Part shown: in pieces, positions 1 through 6,968 of the stretch | How positions within the stretch are numbered: position 1 is the first letter of the stretch | How the letters are laid out: every line of letters begins with the position of its first letter | Source of the DNA: Ignavibacteriales bacterium UBA6490 | GTDB taxonomy: Bacteria; Bacteroidota; Ignavibacteria; Ignavibacteriales; Ignavibacteriaceae | Assembly: GCA_002435365.1 (NCBI GenBank) | Contig: DJMM01000068.1 | Location: 1 to 14,707 of the forward strand | Length of the DNA: 14,707 nucleotides | Direction: 5' to 3' | Made by a program: the position numbers and the translations under genes | Notes under the pieces: model-generated | The model's input: only the letters and a program-made list of their open reading frames with translations | The model's database searches: none | What the model was told of the DNA's origin: nothing

Positions 1-436
1 CCGTTGAACCGTCGTTGACAATGATTATTTCATAGTTTGAATAATTTAATTCAAGCAGCGACCTAACCGATTCCTTAATAACTTTTTCCTCGTTATAAAC
101 CGGTACTATTATAGAAACAAACGGATAATATCCGTTCATCTTCTTAAATGTGTATTTATTGATGTATAAGTATGCCATTATCAGTATAGTGAAATAGCGC
201 AGAAGAAGTACTACAAGGAATATCACCAGTGCAACTATCAGCGAATATTCAATCAGCGAGCTGACACTGAGAATTGTGTAAGGAAGTGTATAAATAATCA
301 GCATAATGAGCAGCAGGGATAACAACCCGCTTGATATTATCCTTCGCAAATATTTAGCCCGGGAAAATACCACAGGCTTATCATCTGCCGTGTTTGGTAT
401 TTCAACTAATTGTTTTTTGATCTTTGTTTTTGTCAT
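1..436 (-). CDS. Membrane-anchored family 2 glycosyltransferase, N-terminal part
   Basis: Partial gene: the start is inside the window and the 3' end is lost at base 1, leaving about 145 residues. After a charged cytoplasmic tail there are two hydrophobic segments (about residues 36-55 and 64-89), then the beginning of a GT-A fold: P-F-V-S-I-I-V-P-V-Y-N-E-E-K at about 105-118 and I-I-V-N-D-G-S-T at 138-145, where D142 is the first conserved nucleotide-sugar-binding aspartate of GT2 enzymes. This layout, transmembrane helices ahead of the GT domain, is seen in processive or lipid-linked polysaccharide transferases (PgaC/NdvB/BcsA-like groups) and also in other GT2 enzymes, so the product sugar cannot be named. 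The ATG at 434-436 is chosen because it is the only start in frame before the hydrophobic region; no strong ribosome site is seen. It is transcribed away from the transhydrogenase operon. Confidence 0.9.
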   Translation of the reverse strand, partial: MTKTKIKKQLVEIPNTADDKPVVFSRAKYLRRIISSGLLSLLLIMLIIYTLPYTILSVSSLIEYSLIVALVIFLVVLLLRYFTILIMAYLYINKYTFKKMNGYYPFVSIIVPVYNEEKVIKESVRSLLELNYSNYEIIIVNDGST

Positions 437-836
437 AATAATAATTTTCCGGATATCGATGTGATTTTCGCAACTATAGTGCCATTTAAAAACGTCCTTA
501 ATGAAGTATTTTGGCAGGAAATTAGTGGTTTGATTGAATCAAATGAAGATTTTATTAACGACTGTCTCATTTAGATAAAATCCTTCTGAGCCTTTTTTTT
601 CGCTAAAATTCATTAAAAACAGACTGCTTTAATGAGAATTTGAATCCGGGATTAAAATAGGAAGAATAGATGTTAAAAGAAATATCACTTTATTACACGC
701 ACCTTCCCTCCTAACGGTTTTTCTTCAGGCATTGCCGGATCATAGATATTTAAGGAAGATGGCAAAACGGTTTTAAAAAAAAGGACAACTGCATTGCCGT
801 TGTCCTTCTCTATCATCTATATTAAAATGAACTGTC
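437..836. other. Intergenic region, glycosyltransferase to pntB
   Basis: About 400 bases without a convincing gene. It holds the pnt terminator at 775-807 (listed separately), a 15-base odd palindrome at 529-543 with 7-base arms around a single G, and a weak inverted repeat (548-555 with 575-582) followed by a run of eight T at 593-600. The glycosyltransferase promoter must lie here on the minus strand; the best candidate -7 box is TATAGTTG (complement of about 469-476), one base off the TAnnTTTG consensus and without a proper upstream TTG. Confidence 0.5.
775..807 (-). terminator. Intrinsic terminator of the pnt operon
   Basis: Read on the minus strand, AAGGACAAC (807-799) pairs perfectly with GTTGTCCTT (789-781), with a nine-base loop that can itself form a small GC pair, followed immediately by an uninterrupted U tract (782-775). 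It lies 30 bases past the pntB stop codon. This is a textbook rho-independent terminator for pntAA-pntAB-pntB. Confidence 0.9.
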
Positions 837-2219
837 TTATAGCTGCTTTATTTCATGGGATAATTTAGATATAGCCTCCTTCGCATCGCCAAAATACATA
901 AGCGCATTGGGATAACCGAAAAGCTCATTTTCAATTCCGGCATAGCCCGGATTCATCGACCTCTTGATAATAACAACAGTTTTTGACTTATCTGCATTCA
1001 GGATGGGCATACCGTAGATGGGACTGGCCTGATCGTGCCTGGCAGCAGGGTTAACCACATCATTTGCACCGATGATTAATGAAATATCCGTATTGGCAAA
1101 ATCATCGTTGATATCTTCCATGGCCAAAAGTTTATCATACGGAATATTGGCTTCTGCCAGAAGCACATTCATATGTCCGGGCATTCTTCCGGCTACAGGA
1201 TGAATTGCAAACCTTACAAGAATACCTTTCTTCTCAAGAATATTTACAAGATCCCGTACTGCATGCTGAGCCTGCGCAACTGCCATACCATAACCCGGTA
1301 CAATTATTACGGACTGTGCAGCATCAAAAATCATCGCAGCTTCTTCCGAATCAACCGATTTAACAGTAATATTGGCAGAAGTCTGGGATGCCTGAGCAGG
1401 AACTACTCCGGCAGATTCCCATCCCCCCAAAAGTACGTTCATCAGCGACCGGTTCATTCCCCGGCACATAATTAAAGTAAGAATTATACCTGATGCACCC
1501 ACAAGTGCACCGGCAATAATTAATTCGTTGTTGCCAAGAACAAATCCTGTTGTGGAAGCTGCAATACCTGAGTAAGAATTCAGAAGCGAGATTGCTACGG
1601 GCATATCTGCTCCACCGATCGGAAGCACCAGCAGCACACCAAGAACCAGACTTACCCCCGTAACCACCAAAACGAACATAAATGAATCAGGATTTATAAC
1701 AATATAAATGCCTGCAGCAATTACCACCAATAAAAGGAAAGCATTCAGGGGATGCTGACCGGGGTATTTTACAACTTTTCCGGTAACCAGGCCCTGCAGC
1801 TTTCCGAAAGCAATTACCGAACCGGTAAATGTAATCCCGCCGATAAGAAGGGATAAAATAATTGCTATGCCGGTATTCAATGGAATTGCCGGAGCTATTT
1901 TATCAAACTCCGCCAGTGCAACAAGGGTTGATGCAAGACCGCCGAATCCGTTAAGGAGACCGACCATCTGCGGCATACCTGTCATAGGTACTTTTACAGC
2001 CATTAATGCACCGATTGAACTACCCACAATTACACCAACAATTATCCATTCATATGTAAGTACATGCCTGTCTAAAAGTGTTACAATGATAGCCAGCAGC
2101 ATACCTACTGCAGAAATAAAATTTCCCTGACGGGCTGTCTTCGGGGAACTTAGTTTTTTAAGCCCCATAATAAATAGTACAGAAGATACCAGGTAAGCGA
2201 TTTCAATAATTAAATCCAT
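837..2219 (-). CDS. pntB: NAD(P) transhydrogenase subunit beta (domains IIb and III)
   Basis: Membrane and NADP(H)-binding subunit of the proton-translocating transhydrogenase, which uses the proton gradient to drive hydride transfer from NADH to NADP+. 460 residues, normal for PntB. Residues 1-275 contain about eight to nine hydrophobic helices. Residues 285-460 form domain III with the NADP-binding signatures V-P-G-Y-G-M-A-V-A-Q-A-Q (307-318), H-P-V-A-G-R-M-P-G-H-M-N (340-351), G-A-N-D-V-V-N-P (384-391) and K-R-S-M-N-P-G-Y-A-G (419-428). In the conserved M-P-Q-M-V-G-L-L-N-G segment N90 stands where, from memory, E. coli PntB has the channel histidine His91. The ATG follows an AGGAGA site about 7-8 bases upstream and lies 12 bases after the pntAB stop, so it is last in a three-gene operon. 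Followed by a strong terminator. Confidence 0.97.
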   Translation of the reverse strand: MDLIIEIAYLVSSVLFIMGLKKLSSPKTARQGNFISAVGMLLAIIVTLLDRHVLTYEWIIVGVIVGSSIGALMAVKVPMTGMPQMVGLLNGFGGLASTLVALAEFDKIAPAIPLNTGIAIILSLLIGGITFTGSVIAFGKLQGLVTGKVVKYPGQHPLNAFLLLVVIAAGIYIVINPDSFMFVLVVTGVSLVLGVLLVLPIGGADMPVAISLLNSYSGIAASTTGFVLGNNELIIAGALVGASGIILTLIMCRGMNRSLMNVLLGGWESAGVVPAQASQTSANITVKSVDSEEAAMIFDAAQSVIIVPGYGMAVAQAQHAVRDLVNILEKKGILVRFAIHPVAGRMPGHMNVLLAEANIPYDKLLAMEDINDDFANTDISLIIGANDVVNPAARHDQASPIYGMPILNADKSKTVVIIKRSMNPGYAGIENELFGYPNALMYFGDAKEAISKLSHEIKQL

Positions 2220-2231
2220 GCTATGTATCTC

Positions 2232-2513
2232 CTATTTCTTCTTGAACATTTTTAGCATACGGTCGGTTACCAGGTACCCGCCTACAACGTTTATCATTGC
2301 AAATATAACCGCAAGCATGCCAAGGATAGTACTTAAAGTAAATTCCTCCATCCCCGCCGATAATAATGCGCCGACAATTGTTATTCCCGAAATTGCATTG
2401 GATCCGGACATAAGCGGCGTATGCAATGTGGGAGGTACTTTCGTTATCAGTTCAAATCCTGTAAAAATTGCCAGGACGAAGACGTATATCATCATTAAAA
2501 AATGAAAATCCAT
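2232..2513 (-). CDS. pntAB: NAD(P) transhydrogenase subunit alpha part 2 (domain IIa)
   Basis: Small integral membrane subunit of 93 residues, with three predicted helices (about 5-22, 38-55, 60-82). It carries the conserved L-H-T-P-L-M-S-G-S-N-A-I-S-G-I stretch (30-44) of transhydrogenase domain IIa; H31 in it is a conserved polar residue near the proton path. In E. coli this domain is fused to the C-terminus of PntA; here it is a separate gene, as in Rhodospirillum rubrum and Thermus. It starts 11 bases after the pntAA stop with an AGGAAAA ribosome site, and ends in a lysine-rich tail (M-F-K-K-K) with a TAG stop 12 bases before pntB. Confidence 0.95.
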   Translation of the reverse strand: MDFHFLMMIYVFVLAIFTGFELITKVPPTLHTPLMSGSNAISGITIVGALLSAGMEEFTLSTILGMLAVIFAMINVVGGYLVTDRMLKMFKKK

Positions 2514-2524
2514 GTTTTTTCCTG

Positions 2525-3682
2525 TTATTTCTTATTTATATTTAATATTTCCATTGTTCTTTCATGAACAACCTGGCCGTCGTTGGTAATTAACGAGCCT
2601 TTTACAATCTCATCATTCATATCCAGGACGACATTTCCGTCCTTTGAAATATGCTGAAGTAGTGCAAGAATATTCCTGGAATAAAGCTCGCTTGCCTGAT
2701 GAGGAAGCAGTCCGGGTATATTGGGCTCACCAATTATTTTAACACCATATTTTTCAACTGTCTTTCCAGTTTCACTTAATTCGCAGTTACCGCCGAATTC
2801 AACTGCCATATCAAGAACTACAGATCCCGGTCTCATCTTTTTAACCATTTCCTCTGTTACAAGTACCGGTGCTTTTTTACCGGGAACAAGGGCGGTGGTT
2901 ATTACAACATCGGCCTCCGTGATATGCTTGAACAAGACTTCTTTTTGTTTCATAAGATAATCTTCAGATGCCTGCTTGGCATATCCACCTGCATCCTGCA
3001 TATTTTCCGAAGATTCAACCTCGATAAATTTTCCTCCAAGGCTTTGTACTTCTTCCTTTACAGCGGTGCGGACGTCTGAGACCTCTACAATTGCACCCAG
3101 CCTCTTTGCAGTGCCAAGAGCCTGCAGCCCTGCCACACCGGCACCCATAATAACCACTTTTGCAGGAGTAATTGTTCCGGCAGCAGTCATCATAAGAGGG
3201 AAAATTTTTCCAAGTGTATCTGCAGCCATCAGTACGCTTTTATATCCTGCGAGATTTGTCTGGGAGCTTAATGCATCCATTCTCTGCGCTTTTGTAATTC
3301 TCGGAATAGCATCCATCGAAATCACCCTTATTCCTTTTTCTGCGCACCTCAGCGCATCTTCAGGATAACTGAGTGAAAACATAAATGTTATAAGCAGACT
3401 CTCTTTTTTGAGCAATCCGGATTCATCAGTTCCTGAATTTTTATCATAATAGGGCCTCTGAACCTTCAGTATAACATCAGATGACTGGTACAACTTGTTT
3501 TTATCGCCGGCAATCTTTGCACCTGCCGATACGAACATTTCATCGGAGAAATATGCATTTTCCCCGGCGCCCTTTTCAATCAGGACTTCAAAACCCATCT
3601 TTATGAGCTTTGCTGCGGTATCCGGGACCAGGGCAACCCGGTTTTCACCCGGAAAAATTTCTTTAGGCACACCAATAATCAC
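2525..3682 (-). CDS. pntAA: NAD(P) transhydrogenase subunit alpha part 1 (domain I)
   Basis: Soluble NAD(H)-binding subunit of the split transhydrogenase, 385 residues, matching the R. rubrum-type PntAA length. Starts with M-I-I-G-V-P-K-E-I-F-P-G-E-N-R-V-A, the family N-terminus shared with alanine dehydrogenase. The mobile loop region I-T-K-A-Q-R-M-D-A-L-S-S-Q (129-141), the Rossmann motif G-A-G-V-A-G (180-185) and acidic D203 after the second strand (V-S-D-V-R) support NAD binding. The start codon is GTG (3680-3682); it is preceded by AAAAGGAGAG ending eight bases upstream, which fixes the start. First gene of the pntAA-pntAB-pntB operon. Distinguished from alanine dehydrogenase by the two membrane-subunit genes directly downstream. 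Confidence 0.96.
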   Translation of the reverse strand: MIIGVPKEIFPGENRVALVPDTAAKLIKMGFEVLIEKGAGENAYFSDEMFVSAGAKIAGDKNKLYQSSDVILKVQRPYYDKNSGTDESGLLKKESLLITFMFSLSYPEDALRCAEKGIRVISMDAIPRITKAQRMDALSSQTNLAGYKSVLMAADTLGKIFPLMMTAAGTITPAKVVIMGAGVAGLQALGTAKRLGAIVEVSDVRTAVKEEVQSLGGKFIEVESSENMQDAGGYAKQASEDYLMKQKEVLFKHITEADVVITTALVPGKKAPVLVTEEMVKKMRPGSVVLDMAVEFGGNCELSETGKTVEKYGVKIIGEPNIPGLLPHQASELYSRNILALLQHISKDGNVVLDMNDEIVKGSLITNDGQVVHERTMEILNINKK

Positions 3683-3806
3683 GTGAAAAGCTCTCCTTTT
3701 AAATTATTTAAATTAGTATTATTCGATTAAGTAAAAATTGCAATCAACTAATCACAATAGTAATATCAGATAGTTAATCTTGACTAAACTATAGGAATGT
3801 CAGGTG

Positions 3807-3814
3807 CAAATATA
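3807..3814 (-). promoter_or_regulatory. Candidate -7 element for pntAA
   Basis: Minus-strand TATATTTG matches the Bacteroidota primary-sigma -7 consensus TAnnTTTG exactly. No TTG lies 17-21 bases upstream, so the match is only half of a promoter. Transcription from here would give a leader of about 120 bases before the GTG start. Confidence 0.35.
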
Positions 3815-3880
3815 AGATTATATTCTTAAAAATTCCGATTTTACCGTCCAATTTGACTAATAATTTTAGTATAAATTTAT

Positions 3881-3998
3881 CCTGAGTCAGGTCTGCTTCC
3901 ATTCTGATCTCAAAAAAACCGGATTATAATCGGGTTAGAATCAGATCAGACCCGAGTTAGAATGAGGAAAGCTCCCCGAGGGGAAACGGTTCCCCGGT
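3881..3998. repeat. Nested inverted repeats, structured intergenic block
   Basis: Several overlapping symmetries are visible. 3882-3895 pairs imperfectly (11 of 14, plus one wobble) with 3947-3960. Inside, TCTGAT at 3903-3908 pairs with ATCAGA at 3940-3945 (or TCTGATCT at 3903-3910 with AGATCAGA at 3943-3950). In the centre AACCGGATTA (3917-3926) abuts TAATCGGGTT (3927-3936), a 20-base palindrome with one mismatched pair. GTTAGAAT occurs at 3934-3941 and again at 3956-3963, 22 bases apart. Then comes a GC-rich part: CCCC-GA-GGGG (3974-3983) overlapping GGGGAA-ACGG-TTCCCC (3980-3995). The block lies upstream of the probable peptidase promoter, so it is not its leader. It may be an operator region, an unrecognised small RNA, or a degenerate repeat element. 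Function unknown. Confidence 0.6.
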
Positions 3999-4027
3999 TA
4001 AAAAATTAATAAATTTTAATCTCTGTA

Positions 4028-4057
4028 TTGGAGAGATTCCTAAATTGCTTATTTTTG
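4028..4057 (+). promoter_or_regulatory. Bacteroidota-type promoter for the M28 peptidase gene
   Basis: TTG at 4028-4030, a 19-base spacer, then TATTTTTG at 4050-4057, an exact match to TAnnTTTG. This is the expected -33/-7 arrangement. Transcription would begin roughly at 4063-4066, leaving a leader of about 15 bases before the ATG at 4080. Confidence 0.5.
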
Positions 4058-4079
4058 GACTTCATTTTGGGTAGATGCT

Positions 4080-5630
4080 ATGAAAAAATATCTTTTTAGT
4101 ATAATTCTGCTGTTTTCAGCCTGGAATTGTTCATCTTTTGAACTTTCGGATTCACAAAAATCTATTTCACCTGCTATTCTTGAAGAATACATTACTTACC
4201 TTGCCTCTGACGACTTAAAAGGCAGAAATACACCTGGTGAGTACCTGGACACGGCAGCTGTATATATCGCTGAAAAGTTCGAATCCTTCGGCCTTCAAAA
4301 AATCAATGATTCGTACCTCCAGAAAGTTGAGCTCGGATATATTTCGCTTGGCACCGAAAATGACTTCAGTATTAATAAAGACGGTAAGGAAATTGAATTT
4401 AAACTTAAAGATGATTTTATTCCATTTGAAGTTACCGGCAATTCTTCTGCAAAGGGAAATCTTATCTTCTGCGGTTATGGAATTTCTGCTCCTCACTTAA
4501 ATTACGATGATTATGCCGGGGCGGATGTTAAGGGGAAAATTGTTTTGTTGTTAAGACATGTTCCGCAGGAAAAGGATTCCGGTTCAGTTTTTCACGGAAG
4601 AGGCGGTTATTACTACTCCCGGCTTAGTTATAAAGTTGAAAATGCATTCAATCGGGGAGCATCGGCAGTTATTTTTATAAACGACCCGCTTAACCATTTA
4701 TCCGTAAGACCTGTCGGATATCCCTGGCCTTCTTTATATTCTTTAATCCCCAATAATCAGCTGCCATTAACCCTGTTAACAGAAGAAGATAATAATATTC
4801 CTGTAATTGAGGCCGGAGAAAAGTTTATTAATAACGTTTTTGGAAGTGTTTCAAATTTGAAGGAGCTGCAGACAAAGATCGACTCTGAGATGAAAGGCTT
4901 TTCAGCAGAATACAGCGACATTACTGTTGCACTGAGAACCTCCACTGCTATAATTGAAGCCCCTGCTTATAATGTTGCAGCCTTTCTTGAAGGATCTGAT
5001 CCCGAATTAAAAAATGAAGTGGTTGTGATCGGTGCGCATTATGATCATGTTGGAATTAAAAAGGGTATTGAACCAGGGCAGGATTCAATTGCAAACGGTG
5101 CTGATGATAATGCCTCCGGAACTGCCGGTGTAATTGCAATTGCAAAGGCATTCTCCGGACTGGAGAATAAACCTAAGCGGAGTATTCTGTTTATCACCTT
5201 TTCCGGTGAAGAGAAGGGATTATTCGGCAGCAAATATTATGTCGACAGGCCGCTCTTTCCATTGGCAAACACTGTTGCAATGCTTAATCTGGATATGATC
5301 GGACGTAACGATCCTGATTCGCTCTTCATATTTGGTCATTCATGGAGTCCGGATTTGAAGGAAATTACTTCCGAAGAGAACAAAGAATCAGGATTAAAAT
5401 TGCATTTTGCAAATGATAGATATTTGGGGGGAAGCGACCACGCTTCATTTATCAAATCGGGTATCGCCGCATTATTCTATCACTCCGGTCTTCATGAGGA
5501 TTACCATATGGTAACCGATGAAGTTCAGAAGATAGATTTTACAAAAGCTGCCAGGATCTCGCAGCTTGTTTTCCGTACTGCTTACCGGATTGCAAACGAA
5601 AGCAGAAAATATTTAGTTAAAGAGAAATAA
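4080..5630 (+). CDS. Exported M28-family zinc aminopeptidase with PA domain
   Basis: 516-residue metallopeptidase of the M28 family, expected to remove N-terminal residues from peptides outside the cytoplasm. An N-terminal signal sequence (about 1-18) ends near A-W-N-C; the cysteine lacks a normal lipobox, so a lipoprotein is possible but not supported. A protease-associated insert spans about 125-235 (G-N-L-I-F-C-G-Y-G-I-S-A-P; G-K-I-V-L-L-L; G-A-S-A-V-I-F-I-N-D-P). The catalytic part, about 310-505, has all five expected zinc-ligand sites: H320 in G-A-H-Y-D-H, D342/D343 in G-A-D-D-N-A-S-G, E377/E378 in S-G-E-E-K-G-L (general base and ligand), D405 in L-N-L-D-M-I-G, and H476 in H-E-D-Y-H-M. 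No type IX C-terminal sorting domain. ATG chosen at the signal peptide; a weak GGGTAG precedes it. It shares a probable transcript with the next gene, 28 bases away. Confidence 0.93.
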   Translation: MKKYLFSIILLFSAWNCSSFELSDSQKSISPAILEEYITYLASDDLKGRNTPGEYLDTAAVYIAEKFESFGLQKINDSYLQKVELGYISLGTENDFSINKDGKEIEFKLKDDFIPFEVTGNSSAKGNLIFCGYGISAPHLNYDDYAGADVKGKIVLLLRHVPQEKDSGSVFHGRGGYYYSRLSYKVENAFNRGASAVIFINDPLNHLSVRPVGYPWPSLYSLIPNNQLPLTLLTEEDNNIPVIEAGEKFINNVFGSVSNLKELQTKIDSEMKGFSAEYSDITVALRTSTAIIEAPAYNVAAFLEGSDPELKNEVVVIGAHYDHVGIKKGIEPGQDSIANGADDNASGTAGVIAIAKAFSGLENKPKRSILFITFSGEEKGLFGSKYYVDRPLFPLANTVAMLNLDMIGRNDPDSLFIFGHSWSPDLKEITSEENKESGLKLHFANDRYLGGSDHASFIKSGIAALFYHSGLHEDYHMVTDEVQKIDFTKAARISQLVFRTAYRIANESRKYLVKEK

Positions 5631-5658
5631 ACTCCAATAATTTTATAAGGATCAATTG

Positions 5659-6480
5659 ATGAAAAAACTGTTTGTATTTTCCATGATGCTGGTTTATATA
5701 ATTCCGGCAGCCGCACAGAGCTACAGCTTAAAATATGATTTCAAGGAAGGCAAAACTTACATCTATAATGAAATATCAAACAATGAACTTGTTCAGGAAA
5801 TGATGGGCTCGGAGATGAAAGTTTATAACGATTCCAGAACCGTTATCAGAATGGTTGGCGGCGAAAGTACTTCCGATCAGATTAAAATGATTGTCTCCAT
5901 CGATTCGGCTGTTTCGGATACCCGGACACCGATGATGGATACAACATTCGTATATGACAGGATAATCGGAAAAAGGACTGAAATAACCTTCAGCCGGAAA
6001 GGTGAAGTGCTGAAAAAGGAGCAGCTTGATTCGATCGATTTAAATGATCAGATAATGCAGATGGGGAAAAAAGAAGCTTTGCAGCTTACCATGCTTCCGG
6101 AAAATGAGGTCTCCGCAGGAGATAAGTGGACAATCAACAAAGTTGATTCAATTGAGATGATGGGTGGTACCACTATAATGACAAGTGAAATGGAATTTAT
6201 GCTGGATGGCAGGGACGAAAAACTTGGCCGCGAGGTTTTAAAGATGCCCTTTACCGCAAAGATTAAAATTGAAGGCAGCGGAACGGTAATGGGTTTTGTT
6301 TTTTCGATTGAGGGAGAAGGAATGTCAAAAGGCGATTTTTATTTTAGTCCTGCGGAAGGAATACCCGTTTATTTGGAAGATGAAAAGAATTTTAACATAA
6401 CGATGGCAGCTTCAGGTGATCAGAATATAATAATTCCAATTACCCAGGTAATGAAGAGCAGCTGGAGTCTTGTAGATTAA
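5659..6480 (+). CDS. Exported protein of unknown function
   Basis: 273 residues. Signal peptide M-K-K-L-F-V-F-S-M-M-L-V-Y-I-I-P-A-A-A-Q with probable cleavage near residue 19-20, followed by a mature domain that looks all-beta: alternating short polar/hydrophobic strands, opening with Y-S-L-K-Y-D-F-K-E-G-K-T-Y-I-Y. Methionine-rich (several M-M pairs). There are no cysteines in the mature part and no catalytic motif I recognise. The opening resembles secreted Bacteroidota proteins of DUF6263 type, but I am not certain of this. ATG at 5659 is preferred over an in-frame TTG one codon earlier because AAGGA ends seven bases upstream. Lies 28 bases after the M28 peptidase and is probably co-transcribed, which suggests a periplasmic or surface role; partnership with the peptidase is unproven. 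Confidence 0.85.
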   Translation: MKKLFVFSMMLVYIIPAAAQSYSLKYDFKEGKTYIYNEISNNELVQEMMGSEMKVYNDSRTVIRMVGGESTSDQIKMIVSIDSAVSDTRTPMMDTTFVYDRIIGKRTEITFSRKGEVLKKEQLDSIDLNDQIMQMGKKEALQLTMLPENEVSAGDKWTINKVDSIEMMGGTTIMTSEMEFMLDGRDEKLGREVLKMPFTAKIKIEGSGTVMGFVFSIEGEGMSKGDFYFSPAEGIPVYLEDEKNFNITMAASGDQNIIIPITQVMKSSWSLVD

Positions 6481-6496
6481 TTTTTTTGGAGGTTCG

Positions 6497-6526
6497 GGGC
6501 CGGAGTCCGTAACAGGACTTCGGACC
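6497..6526. terminator. Hairpin between convergent genes
   Basis: CCGGAGTCC (6500-6508) pairs with GGACTTCGG (6515-6523), nine pairs with one G-U wobble and a six-base loop GTAACA, extended by two more G-C pairs beyond a G-A mismatch. It fills the gap between the plus-strand gene ending at 6480 and clpS ending at 6530. Neither strand has a U tract after the stem, so it is a candidate terminator or 3'-end protector rather than a classical intrinsic terminator. Confidence 0.5.
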
Positions 6527-6529
6527 GGA

Positions 6530-6820
6530 TCATGTAATTACTTGTGTGTTGAGGGCAATTTCTTCAAGTACCGATGAAACTTTAAGGCAGTCTGTAATAG
6601 TTCCGTCATAGACAACCGCACTTCCCCTGGTATGAACTTCGAAAGCAAAATCGCGGGCTTTTTCAAAGCTGCACCGGGTAGCCTTCATTAACTGAAAGAT
6701 AACCTCTTCAAAAGTATGCCAGTCATCATTATAAAGAAGCACCTTACTTGTAAGTTCGGTAAGAGTTTCTTCTTCAGTTAGGACATCTATTCCGGTCTCT
6801 TTTTTAGTTATTTCATCCAT
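6530..6820 (-). CDS. clpS: ATP-dependent Clp protease adaptor ClpS
   Basis: 96 residues from the ATG at 6818-6820. ClpS delivers proteins with destabilising N-terminal residues to ClpAP/ClpCP in the cytoplasm. The core is recognisable: K-V-L-L-Y-N-D-D-W-H-T-F-E-E-V at 26-40 and F-A-F-E-V-H-T-R-G at 58-66. N31, D32 and H63 match the E. coli substrate-pocket residues N34, D35 and H66. Where E. coli has the gatekeeper Met40 this protein has F37, as in Bacteroidota relatives. Two upstream in-frame starts exist (ATG at 6830-6832, TTG at 6839-6841); the chosen one has a weak TGAGAA site and begins M-D-E-I-T-K-K, but the ATG at 6832 is also possible. No clp protease gene is nearby. Confidence 0.9.
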   Translation of the reverse strand: MDEITKKETGIDVLTEEETLTELTSKVLLYNDDWHTFEEVIFQLMKATRCSFEKARDFAFEVHTRGSAVVYDGTITDCLKVSSVLEEIALNTQVIT

Positions 6821-6880
6821 CGCAATTCTCATTAACTGCAATATTAATAAAAAATCTTTAAAATTCTATTAAAAAAATCT

Positions 6881-6888
6881 CAAAATTA
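6881..6888 (-). promoter_or_regulatory. Candidate -7 element for clpS
   Basis: Minus-strand TAATTTTG fits TAnnTTTG. The only TTG close upstream is spaced 12 bases, too short, so this is a partial match in very AT-rich DNA. It would start clpS transcription near 6875, about 55 bases before the chosen ATG. Confidence 0.3.
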
Positions 6889-6968
6889 AAAAATATTCGG
6901 CAATAAAGTCGTTTATGATTTTAATCAAAATAATTTTAATTTACATTAATAATCATTCAAAGGTTCAT

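Larger units (their letters stand above)
3683..4079. other. Divergent intergenic region with structured block
   Basis: 397 bases separating pntAA (minus) from the M28 peptidase (plus). From left to right: the pntAA ribosome site and AT-rich leader, a TATATTTG box on the minus strand (3807-3814), a block of nested inverted and direct repeats at 3881-3998, and a plus-strand promoter at 4028-4057. No open reading frame longer than about 15 codons in the repeat block is credible as a gene. Confidence 0.7.

Noticed and set aside
529..543. Palindrome TTTGATT-G-AATCAAA upstream of the glycosyltransferase
   Set aside because: A single AT-rich short palindrome; no second copy or known operator match, so not listed as a regulatory site.
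545..600. Inverted repeat GATTTTAT/ATAAAATC followed by eight T on the plus strand, terminator-like
   Set aside because: The stem is nearly all A-T with a 19-base loop, the T run is separated from it by several bases, and no plus-strand gene precedes it.
685..816. Minus-strand open frame of 43 codons (starts M-I-E-K-D-N, ends G-K-V-R-V-I-K) reading through the pnt terminator
   Set aside because: It has no ribosome site and its 5' half is the hairpin and U tract of an excellent terminator, so most transcripts would stop within it. Length is within chance expectation.
2218..2505. Plus-strand open frames opposite the pnt genes (also 1173-1475, 1867-2130, 2976-3368)
   Set aside because: Antisense shadows of well-supported genes; composition is unlike real proteins and there are no motifs.
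6915..6968. Upstream ATG that would extend the GH9 protein by 18 residues
   Set aside because: No ribosome site precedes it and it would bury the signal peptide; ATG 6969 has AAAGG at the right distance.
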